This document shows, piece after piece, positions 1 to 10,074 of a stretch of 64,000 nt of DNA. The notes under the pieces are model-generated. The model was not told where the DNA came from and searched no databases. It saw only the letters and a list, made by a program, of their open reading frames with translations. The stretch is from Meiothermus sp. (lineage in GTDB: Bacteria; Deinococcota; Deinococci; Deinococcales; Thermaceae): contig BPIL01000002.1 of assembly GCA_026004095.1 (NCBI GenBank), positions 1 to 64,000 on the forward strand, read 5' to 3'. The translations under genes were made by a program, and so were the position numbers. How positions within the stretch are numbered: the first letter of the stretch is position 1; every line of letters begins with the position of its first letter.

Positions 1-692
1 CCCAGGCTGAGGCCGGCCTGGGCGCTGGCATTGGTAATCACGGCATACTCGGTGTTGGGCTGAAGCTGGCTGCCTTGCAAGGCCTGCCGCAGGCTGGCGT
101 TGGGCGAGAGACTCAGGCCGAAGCCCCCGGCATACGCGCCGAAATCCAGGTAGAGGTTGTTCTCCAGGGCCAGCGGCACCCGAAAAAGCGGGGCCGGCGT
201 GAGGGCTTTGGTGCTGCTGATGGAGGTTTGGCTTCCCAGCCCCAGGTCGTGCAGGATGCGGTTGCCCTGGTAATCGGTGACCTGGATGCCGTTGGCCGCT
301 ACATTGATCTGGATTTCGGGATAACCGGTATCGGGGTTGATAAAGGTCCTCGAGGAGGCGGGGTTGATCAGAAACTCGTTCAGATGGGTGAGCTGATCGT
401 AAAAAGTCAGCAGGTCAAAGGGGCTGTTCTCGTTGGTAAGGTTGGAAAGGCCCGAGAGGGCAGGCAGCGGGCTGCTTTCGGGACGCAACAACAGGCCCAG
501 CAGTCCCACTGGTAACCGGAAGCCCTGATCGCTGCCATACCGCCCGGCGGGATAGGCGGCGTAGGCAGGGTTGAGGTACGCGGCCTCGGGGCCGGGCAAG
601 ACCAGGCCGGCCATACCCAGGCTGCGCACGCCTTGCGACCAGGAAAAACCGCACATCAAGATAAAGACCATGACGCCGACTAGACGATTCAT
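1..692 (-). CDS. Secreted outer-membrane-like protein, 3' end outside window
   Basis: The reverse strand is open from an ATG at 692 to the window edge, giving about 230 residues of a longer protein. The N-terminus is a signal peptide (basic MNR, a hydrophobic stretch to about residue 16, then SWSQG). The next part, with GMAGLVLPGPEAAYLNPA, resembles the start of PorV/TraF-like beta-barrel proteins, where a Gly-rich segment precedes a short 'AAYxNPA' motif. The function is unknown and the barrel assignment is an inference. It is probably not part of the dcw operon, because ruvC ends 53 bp before its start. Open frames on the plus strand here are shadows. Confidence 0.6.
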   Translation of the reverse strand, partial: MNRLVGVMVFILMCGFSWSQGVRSLGMAGLVLPGPEAAYLNPAYAAYPAGRYGSDQGFRLPVGLLGLLLRPESSPLPALSGLSNLTNENSPFDLLTFYDQLTHLNEFLINPASSRTFINPDTGYPEIQINVAANGIQVTDYQGNRILHDLGLGSQTSISSTKALTPAPLFRVPLALENNLYLDFGAYAGGFGLSLSPNASLRQALQGSQLQPNTEYAVITNASAQAGLSL

Positions 693-745
693 AGCAGAAG
701 TCATTGTAGAGCGCGCGGGCTTTCAGTCTGGTTCATATCTGCACC

Positions 746-1240
746 CTAGCTAACCGGCTGGCCTGGGGCCAGCGGCTGATAGAAGCAGTGTGTAAGGGCA
801 ATAGCCAGGGCATCGGCCAGGTGGGTGGGCTTGGGCAGGCTCTTCAGGCCCAGCAGGGCCCGCACCATGTAGGCCACCTGGTGCTTGTCGGCCTGGCCAG
901 TTCCCACCAGGGCCTGTTTGACCTTGGGGGGGGCATAGCCATAGACCGGAATCTCGAGCTGGTCGGCCACCAAAAACACCGCTCCCATGGCCCAGCCCAC
1001 CTTGTAGGCCAGCTCATTTTGCCGGTAAAAGAACTGCTCTTCTACCGCAATGGCCTGGGGGCGGTAGGTGGCAGCCACCTGGTAGACCGCCCGATAAAGC
1101 TTGCCCACCCGCTCGGGCGCTGTTTCGCCGTGGGTGGTTTTGACCACCTCGGCGTGCAGCATCCGGGTTTGTTTTCCGGCCTGCTCTACCACACCGATCC
1201 CCAGGTTGGTGATGCCAGGGTCAATGCCTAAGACGATCAT
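746..1240 (-). CDS. ruvC: Crossover junction endodeoxyribonuclease RuvC
   Basis: This 164-residue protein is the Holliday-junction resolvase that works with RuvAB in recombination and fork repair. It begins with the family signature MIVLGIDPGITNLGIG, whose Asp7 is the first metal-binding acidic residue. The second (Glu, in IAVEEQFF) and the C-terminal pair (THLADALAIA, with His and Asp) are present, and the length is normal. It follows ftsZ after 33 bp on the same strand and may be co-transcribed with the end of the dcw cluster. Confidence 0.95.
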   Translation of the reverse strand: MIVLGIDPGITNLGIGVVEQAGKQTRMLHAEVVKTTHGETAPERVGKLYRAVYQVAATYRPQAIAVEEQFFYRQNELAYKVGWAMGAVFLVADQLEIPVYGYAPPKVKQALVGTGQADKHQVAYMVRALLGLKSLPKPTHLADALAIALTHCFYQPLAPGQPVS

Positions 1241-1273
1241 TGGGCGTGGAGGCTTGGGAATCGGTTTTACAGA

Positions 1274-2338
1274 CTAGTTGCCCCGCTTGGGTGGGTAGTC
1301 GCCATCGCCATAGCGTATGAATGCAGGGATGTCGAAGTTGCTGATGTCCACATTGCTGGTGGGAAAGTCGATGAGGGGGCGCCCGCCGGGCTTGGCGACC
1401 ACGGCGCTTTCGTTAAAACCCGCGGCGATCAGAATGACGCGCATCTCGTCCTGGGCCCGGTTATCGTAGGTCAGACCGTACAGCACGTCCACGTCCTCCA
1501 CGCCGGTGGCTTCCCGAATCTGCTCGACCACGCTGCTGGCCTCCATCAGCGAGATATCTTCATCGCCCACCACGTTGACAAGCAGTTTACGAGCCCCCTC
1601 CACCGAGCGGTCGAGCAAAGGGCTCTGGATGGCCGACTGGGCGGCTTCCTGTACCTTGTTTTCACCCCGGCCGGCCCCGATGCCCATCAAGACCTGGCCG
1701 GCCCCGGTGAGCAGGGTGCGCACGTCGGCAAAGTCGAGGTTGATCTGGCCGGGCAGGTTGATGACGTCGGTGATACCCTTGACCCCGTGGTAGAGCACCC
1801 GGTCGGCGATCATGAAGGCATCCTTGGCCGAGACCTTTTTGTCCAGTGCACCCAGCAGGCGGTCGTTGGAGATGACCACCATGGCATCGACCTGTTCGCG
1901 CAGGCGTTTGATGCCCTCCTCGGCCGCCCGCAGGCGGCGGGGGCCCTCCCAGGAGAATGGGCGGGTCACCACCCCCACAGTAAGGGCGCCCAGGTTTTTA
2001 GCGATTTGTGCGACCACAGGGGCGCTGCCGGTACCGGTGCCACCGCCCATCCCGGCGGTAATGAAGACCATATCGGAGCCCTCGAGGTACTCGCTAATCA
2101 GCTCTTCGGCTTCCTGGGCTGCTTTTTCACCAATTTCTGGGTTGGCCCCGGCCCCCAGCCCCCTTGTGAGCTTGTCACCCAACTGGATGCGTACCTCGGC
2201 CAGACTGTTGGCCAGAACCTGTGCATCGGTGTTGGCTGCGATGAACTCAACGCCGGTAAGGCCCGATTCGATCATGCGGTTGACCGCATTGTTGCCTGCG
2301 CCGCCAAGCCCGATCACTTTAATCTGCACGTCACCCAT
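1274..2338 (-). CDS. ftsZ: Cell division protein FtsZ
   Basis: FtsZ, 354 residues, is the tubulin-like GTPase that polymerises into the Z-ring at midcell. The GTP-binding signature [10 protein letters not shown] is intact, as is the N-terminal [13 protein letters not shown] loop. The linker is short and the C-terminal peptide DIPAFIRY, which binds FtsA, is present. The ATG at 2338 has the strong ribosome site AGGAGAG. It lies 49 bp downstream of ftsA and is the last division gene of the cluster. No frame problem is seen. Confidence 0.97.
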   Translation of the reverse strand: MGDVQIKVIGLGGAGNNAVNRMIESGLTGVEFIAANTDAQVLANSLAEVRIQLGDKLTRGLGAGANPEIGEKAAQEAEELISEYLEGSDMVFITAGMGGGTGTGSAPVVAQIAKNLGALTVGVVTRPFSWEGPRRLRAAEEGIKRLREQVDAMVVISNDRLLGALDKKVSAKDAFMIADRVLYHGVKGITDVINLPGQINLDFADVRTLLTGAGQVLMGIGAGRGENKVQEAAQSAIQSPLLDRSVEGARKLLVNVVGDEDISLMEASSVVEQIREATGVEDVDVLYGLTYDNRAQDEMRVILIAAGFNESAVVAKPGGRPLIDFPTSNVDISNFDIPAFIRYGDGDYPPKRGN

Positions 2339-2387
2339 AATCTCTCCTGGTTTATTGCACTAGATTACCGCACCAACACGAAAATAA

Positions 2388-3665
2388 CTAAAAGAAGTTC
2401 TTGAACATCCCTTTAATGCGCTCCCAGAGGCCGCTGGCCGCGTTGCTCGCGTTCTCGCTGTTCAGCAGGGGTTTGCTGGCCTGGCCGGCCTTGCTGCGGC
2501 TGGGCCGGTGGCTGCGGACAGGGTGGGATTGAGCGGCCAGGCTGGCGGCGTGGCGCACCAGGCCCACGGCGGTGGCGTGGGTAGGGGAGGCCACCACGTC
2601 GGTAAGGCCCTGCACACCGATGGGCTTGCCTAGCCGCACCGGCAGGTTGAACTGCTTGCGGGCCAGCTCCTCCAGGCCGCGTACCATGCTGGTGCCGCCG
2701 GTCAGGATGACCTTGCCCACGGTGATTTCCAGGGGACCCAGGGCTTCATCCACGCTTTGACGGGCCAGGTGCAGAATTTCCCGCAGGCGGGGCCGGATGA
2801 TGCGGGCCAGGTCGGGGGCCTGGTAAGAGATCTGGGCGGTGCCCTCTTGGCTCACCTCGAGCACCAGCTCGGGATCGGCGAGCTCAGGCAGGGCGGCGCC
2901 GTATTTTTTAGCCACCCGCTCGGCTTCCTCCACCGGAATTTGCAGCAGCTTGGCGATATCCTGTGAGACATGGTCGCCCCCCAGCGGAATGACGGCCGAG
3001 TGGGCCAGCCGGCCCTGGCGGAAGACCGCCACATCGGTGGTGCCGCCGCCGATATCCACCAGCATGATGGTCATGGAGAGCTCCTCGGGCGAGAGCACCG
3101 CCAGCCCCGAGGCGTAGGCCTGCAAGACCATGCCCTGGAGATCGAGGCCGGCGTCCTCGACGGCCCTGCGCAGGTTGGTGAGCGGGCCTTTGCTACCGGC
3201 TACCAGGTGAACGTCGACCTCCAGCCGCACCCCAGCCATGCCGATGGGATCGCGGATGCCCTCCTGGCCGTCCACCCGGAACTCAAGTGGAAGGGCGTGG
3301 ATTAGCTCGAAATCACCCTCGAAGGGGTAGGCCTTGGCCTGTTCGATGGCCCGCTCTACGTCGGTGGCGGTGATCTGCTGGCCCCGCCGGATGGCGGCCA
3401 GGCCATGGCTGGTTACGCTGCGCACGTGGGCCCCGGCCACCCCCACCCAGACCTGTTCGGCCTTGACCCCGGCCACCCGTTCGGCCTGGAAGATGGCCTG
3501 GCGGATGGACTCGGTGGTGCGCTCGAGGTTGGTTACCACGCCGCGGCGGAGCCCATGGGAGGGCACCGTGCCCTCCCCGATAATGTCGAGGATGCCATCC
3601 GCGGACAGTTCACCGATGACCGCTGTTACTTTGGTGGTTCCAACGTCTAGGCCTACGAGAATCAT
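2388..3665 (-). CDS. ftsA: Cell division protein FtsA
   Basis: FtsA, 425 residues from the ATG at 3665, is an actin-like ATPase that tethers FtsZ to the membrane. The phosphate-binding motif GLDVGTTKVTAVIGE is at the N-terminus and MLVDIGGGTTDVAVF lies near the middle. The last residues (LWERIKGMFKNFF) form an amphipathic membrane-targeting helix. I chose 3665 because the ATG overlaps the ftsQ stop (ATGA), although the frame is open further upstream to 3716. Family and length are as expected. Confidence 0.95.
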   Translation of the reverse strand: MILVGLDVGTTKVTAVIGELSADGILDIIGEGTVPSHGLRRGVVTNLERTTESIRQAIFQAERVAGVKAEQVWVGVAGAHVRSVTSHGLAAIRRGQQITATDVERAIEQAKAYPFEGDFELIHALPLEFRVDGQEGIRDPIGMAGVRLEVDVHLVAGSKGPLTNLRRAVEDAGLDLQGMVLQAYASGLAVLSPEELSMTIMLVDIGGGTTDVAVFRQGRLAHSAVIPLGGDHVSQDIAKLLQIPVEEAERVAKKYGAALPELADPELVLEVSQEGTAQISYQAPDLARIIRPRLREILHLARQSVDEALGPLEITVGKVILTGGTSMVRGLEELARKQFNLPVRLGKPIGVQGLTDVVASPTHATAVGLVRHAASLAAQSHPVRSHRPSRSKAGQASKPLLNSENASNAASGLWERIKGMFKNFF

Positions 3666-4292
3666 CGGCGAGCACTCACCCCCCAAGAATACACATATAT
3701 ACGGCCGTCTGACCACGCGGCGGGGTGCGCAAGAACCGCGCTTGCGTCACTTTTGCCTATTCTGCTGAGTTTAGCCCAATCTTGCAACTCTTTGACGCTC
3801 TTACCCCAAACATTAAGCCTATCGGTCGAGATCTGATAACCGCCCACATCGTAACGGATGCGCTTTGTGTTGGGGAACGCCTGTACCAGGAGCAGCAGAT
3901 CGTCAATGGGCACATCACCCCGCCCCTCAATCACCGGGGTCTGGGCCGGTGGATTGGGCAGCAGAACGCCATCTGCACTCAGGCCCATTCGGGTTTTACC
4001 GAGTAGAAGGTTGGCTATCGAGGTGCGTTCTTGTAACACGATGCGTATTTGCCCGGGCGCGGGGCGCTCGAGGGTGGCCGAACGCACCCAGGGGTTGTCC
4101 AGCAGGGGCTTTAGCCTGTAAGGCCAGGCCCACAGCCACGGCGCACCGGGCTCGAGGCCGGTGATCTGCTGAACCTGGGTGGGGGAGAGCTGTCGGTGGC
4201 CGACCACCTCGACCCGCTCGATGGGCAGCACCACCAGCGAACCCACCCCCAGGGAGGCCAGCAGCAGGGTTAGCAGCACCGGCCCGGATCAC
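3662..4292 (-). CDS. ftsQ: Cell division protein FtsQ/DivIB, apparent frameshift near its start
   Basis: Single-pass septal protein that links FtsBL to the ring. A hydrophobic N-terminal segment (LLTLLLASLGVGSLVVL) is followed by a POTRA-type start (IERVEVVGHRQLSPTQVQQI) and a C-terminal beta domain ending at 3662. The continuous frame begins only at a GTG at 4279 with no good ribosome site. A GTG at 4292 has GGGAGG five bases upstream but is in another frame. Removing one base near 4280 joins them into 209 codons. I infer one extra base in the sequence. Confidence 0.85.
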
Positions 4293-4323
4293 GCCAACCT
4301 CCCTTCTGGAAACATACCTGTCC

Positions 4324-5160
4324 TCATCGGCTCACCTCTGTCTCAGCAGGTGCGATCTCACCCCAGATTTCCCACTCCACCTCGAGGGGCAGGACGGCCT
4401 GTACTTTGCGGATCAGGGCGTACATCTCGGCGGCCGTGGCCCCACCCAGGTTGACCAGGAAGTTGCCGTGCTCGAGGCTGATCATGGCCCGGCCTATGGT
4501 GGTGCCTTTGAGGCCGTTTGCATCAATCAAGCGGCCCGCCGAGTCGCCGGGGGGGTTTTTGAAGGCGCAGCCCGCGCTCTTCTTTTTGGGCTGGCCCTTG
4601 CGGGCGGCGTCCACCAGGGCGATTTTGGCCCGTACGGCCTCTTCGGTGGAAGGGGTCAGGCGCAGCTTGACGCGGGTGACGATGCTGCCCTCGGGGAGCT
4701 CGGAATGCCGGTAGCGGAAGCCCAGCTCCGAAGGGCGGTACACATGCAGGCCGCCATCGTGGTACAGCTCGACGAGCTCGAGGGCGTCGGCCATCTCGCC
4801 GAAGCGGGTACCGGCGTTCATCTTGACCGCGCCGCCCACCTGGGCCGGCACCCCGTGCAGGCCCTCGAGGCCGCTCAGACCCAGCCGGGCCGCGGCCTGC
4901 AAGAGGCTGGGCACCAGGACGCCCGCCCCCACCCAGCCCGAGAGGTCGGGGCGCCATTCGGCGAACTCCCCCGAGAGCCGGATGACCCGTTCTGGAACAC
5001 CCGCGTCCGAGACCAGCAGGTTGGAGCCGTTGCCCAGCACCCGGTAGGGGGCCTGGGTGGCCGTTTTGAGATCACGCAGCGTCTCCACCGTCCAGACCTC
5101 GGCCTCCCCCCCCACCCCGATGGTGGTGAGCTTGGCGAGTGGCAGGCGCGCAATTTTCAT
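4324..5160 (-). CDS. murB: UDP-N-acetylenolpyruvoylglucosamine reductase MurB
   Basis: MurB, 278 residues, is the cytoplasmic FAD enzyme that reduces UDP-GlcNAc-enolpyruvate to UDP-MurNAc. The FAD-binding start (TTIGVGGEAEVWTVETL), the GNGSNLLV loop and the catalytic region FKNPPGDSAGRLIDANGLKG with its serine are present. The C-terminal Glu-containing segment is VLPLEVEWEIWG. It is a short (type II-like) MurB. It starts 37 bp after murC and ends 31 bp before the inferred ftsQ start. This gene is intact, unlike those on either side. Confidence 0.95.
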   Translation of the reverse strand: MKIARLPLAKLTTIGVGGEAEVWTVETLRDLKTATQAPYRVLGNGSNLLVSDAGVPERVIRLSGEFAEWRPDLSGWVGAGVLVPSLLQAAARLGLSGLEGLHGVPAQVGGAVKMNAGTRFGEMADALELVELYHDGGLHVYRPSELGFRYRHSELPEGSIVTRVKLRLTPSTEEAVRAKIALVDAARKGQPKKKSAGCAFKNPPGDSAGRLIDANGLKGTTIGRAMISLEHGNFLVNLGGATAAEMYALIRKVQAVLPLEVEWEIWGEIAPAETEVSR

Positions 5161-5197
5161 AATTCCTACCTCAGATCGGTGGCCTTTCCCAAACCCC

Positions 5198-6574
5198 TCA
5201 CACGGCCTCCTTTTCGGTCACCAGCAGCCGCCCCAGCCTGAAGACGTTGCCGGCCCCGATGGTCAGAATCAGCTCACCCGGTGCGGCGCTCTGGCGCAGG
5301 TAGTCGAGGGTGCTTTCCCAGCTCTGATAGGAAGCCCGGCGGCCCTTGGCGCGGAGGTGCTCGAGTATGCGCTGGGCAATCTGGGCGCTGGTGAGCTGGA
5401 GGGGGGCTTCCCCGGCGGCGTAGACATCGAGGAGCAGGGTCTCGTCGGCTTGCTCGAGGGCCTGGGCGTACAGGGGCCATTCCTGCTCACTGCGGCCATA
5501 GCGGTGGGGTTGGAAGACGGCCCGCACCCGCAGGCCGGTGTTGCGGGCGGCTTTGAGCAGGGCGAACAGTTTGGTGGCGTTGTGGGCGTAGTCGTCCACG
5601 ATCAGGGCCCCGTTCAGCTCGCCCACTCTTCTCAAAGCGGCGGCTGGCCCCGGTGTACTGGTAGAGGCCCTGCTGGATGGCCTCGAAGGGGATTCCGGCC
5701 ACCAGCGCTGCCGCCGAGGCGGCCAGGGCGTTGGTGATGTTGTGCTCACCGGGCACCTGCAGGCGCACCGGCCCCAGCACCTGACCCTGCCAGACCAGCT
5801 CGAAGCGGCTGCCGAAGGGCTCGAGGGCAATTTCTTTAGCGTGGCAGTCGCCTGTCAAAAGCCCGAAGCTGCTGCGGGGGCGGCCCTGGGTGAGCGCGTC
5901 CAGCAACTGCCAGCGGGGCTCGCCGTTGTAGATGACGTGCTTGGCCCGACCAGCGAAGGAACCCACGGCCTCCTGCAGGGCCTCGAAGGAGGTGTGGTAG
6001 TTGGGGCGGGCCTGCCCATCGGGCGAGACATGGTCGGCCTCGAGGTTCGTCAGCACCGCCACGTCCAGCTCCAAAAAACGGAACAAGGGGTCGGACTCGT
6101 CCACCTCGGCAATCCGATACCGGCCCGAGCCCACCTTGGCGCTGCCACCGATCAGGCTCAGCTCGGCCCCCAGCAGCACCGTGGGGTCGGTCTGGGCCGC
6201 TACAAAAATGCTCGCCAGCATCGAGGTGGTGGTGGTTTTGCCGTGCGAGCCGGTGACGCCCAGGCTAGAAGCCGCCCCGCAGAATCTCGGCCACCACCTG
6301 GATCCGCCGCCAGACCGGGATGCCCAGGGTGTGGGCGGTGACCAGCTCGGGCTCGCTGTCCCTGATGGCGGTGGAGGCCACCAGCACGTCCACGGCGTGC
6401 AGGTGTTCGGGGCTGTGGCCCTGGTAGACCCGGATGCCCTCGCGCTCGAGCTGCCGGGTCAGGTCGGAGGGCTGGCTGGTCGCAGCCGCTCACCAGATGC
6501 CCGTCCTTGCGCAGGATGCGGGCCAGCCCGCTCATGCTTATTCCCCCAATGCCCATCAGGTGATAATGCTTCAC
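5198..6574 (-). CDS. murC: UDP-N-acetylmuramate-L-alanine ligase MurC, three apparent frameshifts
   Basis: MurC adds the first L-Ala to UDP-MurNAc. The N-terminus MKHYHLMGIGGISMSGLARIL, the P-loop GVTGSHGKTTTT and the C-terminal DDYAHN block are all present but lie in three frames. The breaks are near 6474 (after GCDQ), 6266 (just before the P-loop) and 5632 (after GASRRFE). Each is a +1 shift removable by deleting one base. Deleting three bases gives 458 codons, the normal size. The ATG at 6574 overlaps the murG stop. An essential enzyme should not be broken three times, so sequence error is likely. Confidence 0.9.
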
Positions 6575-7609
6575 GCTGCCTCCAAGACGATCCGGGCCAG
6601 CCGTTCGGCGGCTCCGGCTGGCGACAACCCCTTGAGTCTATCGCGGATGTGGGCCCGCGTGGAGGGGTCGAGCAAAGCATTAAGCTCGGCCTCGAACTGA
6701 TCCCAGGAGTGAAGCAGCCGGGCCGCGCCCCGCTCGGCATAAAAGCCCAGGTTGGCCCATTGCGCCCCCCCGTCCAGGCTGGCGTGGCAGCGGTACGCCC
6801 AGCACCGGTACCTGGTGGAAGGCCGCTTCCGATAGGGTGCCAGCCCCCCCGCGGGTGATGGCAAAATCGGCGGCGCTCCAGGCCAGCGCGCTATCCACAT
6901 AGCCGCGCACAACGTAGTGCGCCCGCTCCCGGGCCTTGAGCTCGCCCTCCCAACGCACCCCGCACTGGTGCAGAACCTGCCACGCGCCCAGGAGGGGATA
7001 GAGCCGCTGGGGCAGTTGTTCGTTGAGCTCCTTGCTGCCCTGGCTGCCGCCAAGAATCAGGATGGTGGGGCGTGTGGGGTCTCAGCCCCAGGGCGGCTCG
7101 AGCCTCGGCCGGGCTGTGTTTTTCCTCGCGCACCGGGTATCCCACCACCTGGCTTTTGGCGGCCAGCCGGGGCTCCAGGGGTATGGGCGTGGCGAGGGCG
7201 ACCCGCCGGGCCAGCCGGGCCAGGATGCGGTTGGCCAGCCCCAGCCTGGCGTTTTGCTCGTGGATCACCATGGGAATGCCCAGCAGCGCGGCCACGAAAG
7301 CCACCGGAAAGCCCGCGTAGCCGCCCATAGAGAGCACCGCCCGGGGCCGCAGCTCCCGCACCACCCGCCGGGCCTGCCAGAAGGCCCCGCAGCACCTTCA
7401 CCCCCTCTCCCGGGCGCAGCGCCTCGCGCGAGAGTTTGCCCGCCGGGATGAGCCGATACGGCAGCCTCGTCTCCGGGCAGCACCCGTTCCTCGAGGCCCC
7501 CCAGGGCCCCCACATAGGTCACCGGCTCGCCGGCGGCCATTAGCGCCCGCGCCGCCGCCAGCCCCGGATAGAGGTGGCCGCCGGTGCCGCCGCCGGTAAC
7601 GATCACCAT
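6571..7609 (-). CDS. murG: Undecaprenyl-PP-MurNAc-pentapeptide GlcNAc transferase MurG, four apparent frameshifts
   Basis: MurG transfers GlcNAc to lipid I to give lipid II at the inner membrane face. The N-terminal donor loop (MVIVTGGGTGGHLYPGLAAA), the middle stretch SMGGYAGFPVAF with HEQNA, the GGSQGS loop and the ITRGGAGTLSEA block are all recognisable, but in different frames. Breaks lie near 7478, 7387 (in a run of four G), 7072 and 6793. Removing one base at each gives 345 codons, normal for the family. The ATG at 7609 has a GGAGG site and overlaps the ftsW stop. Confidence 0.9.
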
Positions 7610-8800
7610 GCGCCTCCTCGAGTGGGTGGTACCAGACCCCTGCCGCGCTTCCCGTGCCCAACCTCCCACTGGCCCGTCCGCCGCCTCCCTCGCTCTCTGC
7701 GAGCCTCCTGCTGGCTTTCGCTCCGGCCAAAGGCTTCCCTCGAGAGGGCCTGCAAGAGCCCCATGGCCACCCCGGCCATCAGCATGGAGTTGCCGCCCAT
7801 GCTGACCATGGGCAGTGGTGAGCCACCGATGGGCACTGTGCCGATCACGGCGGCGATGTTGAGGGCGGCTTGCAACACCAGGTACAGCGTCAGACCCAGG
7901 GCCAGCACGCTTTGGGCGCCTTCTAGGTTGGCGGCGATTTGCAGCCCTCGAGCCAGGATGAGCCACCAGGCCAGCAAAACCATAAAGCCCGCCAGCCACC
8001 CCCCCGACCAGATGATTGAGGCCAGGATAAAGTCGTTGTGGGACTCCGGCAGGTTGGGCATGCGCGAACCCACCCCCTGCCCAAACGGCCCGGCGTTGAC
8101 GATGATTTTGTGGGCCTGGGTGATTTGGTATAGCGGCCCCCGGATGACCTCTGGGCTCAGCTCGTCAACCCGCCCGCTGATGTAGGTGCTCCAGCCCTCG
8201 AAGCGGTCGCGCACCTTCTCGAAGCGGTGCAGGTATAGCCCCGAGACCGAGAGCGCCAGCACCCAGGCCGCCAGCCCAATGGCCAGCAAACGCCGCCAGG
8301 GCACCCCGATGACGATCAGCAAGAAGCCTGATAGGAGCAACACGAACAGGCCGGTGTCCAGGTCGGGGGAAGCGATGATCAGTCCGGCCGCCAGGCTGAT
8401 GGCCAGGATGGGGCCGATGATGGGGTAGTCGGTGGGTTTGTTGTGGAAAAAGGCAGCCAGGTAAAGCACCACCGCCAGCTTGGCCAGCTCCGAGGCCTGG
8501 ATGTTGAACGAGGTGAAGGGTAGGTCGATAAAGCGACGCTCGCTGCCCGGCCCAAAGCCTACCAGCAGGTTGGCTAGCAGGAGCCCCAGCGATAGCAGGA
8601 AGATGGGCCGGGCCGTCTGGAGGGCCCACTGGGGGCGCAGGCGCGAGACCAGTCAGCATCAGGGCCAGCGAGAGGGCGATGTTGCGCAGGTTCTCCAGGC
8701 TGTGCTGCTCAGGGGCGGCCCGCATCCAGTCGGAGGTGGCCACCCCCAGGGCCGAGAGGGCAAACAGCAGGAGCTGGGCCAGCAGCAGGATGCTATCCAT
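7603..8800 (-). CDS. ftsW: Lipid II polymerase / septal SEDS protein FtsW, one apparent frameshift
   Basis: FtsW is a polytopic SEDS glycosyltransferase that polymerises lipid II at the septum with FtsI. The start MDSILLLAQLLLFALSALGVATSDWM is at 8800 and overlaps the murD stop. After residue ~50 (LALMLT) the frame shifts near 8652. The rest carries typical SEDS segments (FNIQASELAKLAVVLYLAAFF, the GQGVGSR loop, PIGGSPLPMVSMGGNSML). One base removed gives 399 codons. The C-terminus is Arg-rich and cytosolic. Confidence 0.9.
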
Positions 8801-10074
8801 GGCTTCCCCCCAGCTCCATGACCACTTCCCGGAATACCCTTGGAGCGCTCCTTGTAGTCTTTGAACTGGTCGAAGGAGGTGGCCAGGGGGGCCAGCAGCA
8901 CGCTGCCAGTGGTGAGCCGCCGGCGGGCCTCGAGCACCGCTTCGCGCAGGGCCTTGCGCCCGTCGGGCTCGCTGATCTCCACCACCTCCACCCGGCCCCG
9001 AAGCGGCGCGGCCAGGCGGGGGCCATCCCGACCCACCGCCAGAATCAGCCGCACCTTGCGCTCCACCACCCCCAGGAGCTCGGCGGCCGGTGCGCCCTTT
9101 GTCCACACCCCCCAGGATCCAGGCCACCGGCCCGGGGGCCGCTTCCAGGGCCATGCGCACCGAGTCGAGGCGGGTGGCGATGGAGTCGTCGATGAACTGC
9201 AAACCGCCCTATGCGGGCAAACACCTCGTAGCGGGCCTCGGGCTGGGGGGCGCTGGCCCGGTACGGGGCCAGGCCCTGTGCGCTGGGCTCGACCGCCCAG
9301 GTTCGGCCTGGCTGCTCGCGCTGGACGATCTGGGCATAGGCCAGGGCTGCTTGCAGGGCGGCGTTCAGGTTGGTTTCGCGGGGGCTATGCTGGCCGGCTC
9401 GAAGGGGTAGCGACGGGCTGGGCTTCCCTGCGATGCCTGCCAGAATTCTGGGGTCTTTGGCGTTGTAGACCAGGGCATCTTCAGCGGTGAGGTTCTTGAT
9501 TAGGTTGAGCTTGGCGGCGTGGTAGGCCTCGAGGCTGCCGTGGCGGTCGAGGTGATCCACGCCCAGCAGTAGGAGTACCGCCACCCTGGGCCGGAAATGC
9601 ACGACGCGCTCGAGCTGAAAACTGCTCATCTCGGCCGCGACCACCTCGGCGTCGTCCACCACACTGGCCAGGGGGGGATCGATGTTACCCCCTTCAACCG
9701 CCTTGAAGCCCAGCGCCCGCAAAAAGTGCCCGGTGAATAGGGTGCAACTGGTCTTGCCGGCGGTGCCGGTGATGCCGATGAGCGGGGTTTGCGAATGCCG
9801 GTAGACCAGCTCGGCCTCGCCGATCACCTCGGCCCCTCCCTCCCTGAGCGCGGCCAGCCGGGGGTGCTGGATGGGGACGCCAGGGGCGGCGATTACCTGG
9901 TCGTAAAGGCCGGGGGTGGGGTTGGGCTCGAGGGTAAACCCCAGCCTTAGAGGCCTGCTCAGCCTCCTCGGGCTTGAGCTTGTCGTCGTAGAAGGCAGCC
10001 GAGAGGCCGTGCCGCTGCAGGTAGGCCAACACCCCCAGCCCACTGCGACCGAGCCCGTATACCAGCCGCCTCAT
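8793..10074 (-). CDS. murD: UDP-N-acetylmuramoylalanine-D-glutamate ligase MurD, four apparent frameshifts
   Basis: MurD adds D-Glu to UDP-MurNAc-L-Ala. The Rossmann-like start (MRRLVYGLGRSGLGVLAYL), the P-loop GITGTAGKTS and the MSSFQLE block are visible. The frame is broken near 9949, 9211, 9095 and 8838. Each break is a +1 shift, and removing four bases gives 426 codons. The inferred stop overlaps the ftsW start (ATGGATAG). Upstream it runs in frame out of mraY, which I read as a fifth error rather than a fusion. Confidence 0.88.

Noticed and set aside
75..515. Rightward open frame over the first 500 bp
   Set aside because: The opposite strand carries a signal-peptide protein with coherent coding sense; this frame is its shadow.
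1787..2404. Long rightward frames over ftsZ and other dcw genes
   Set aside because: Antisense shadows caused by high GC; the leftward genes are clearly recognised.
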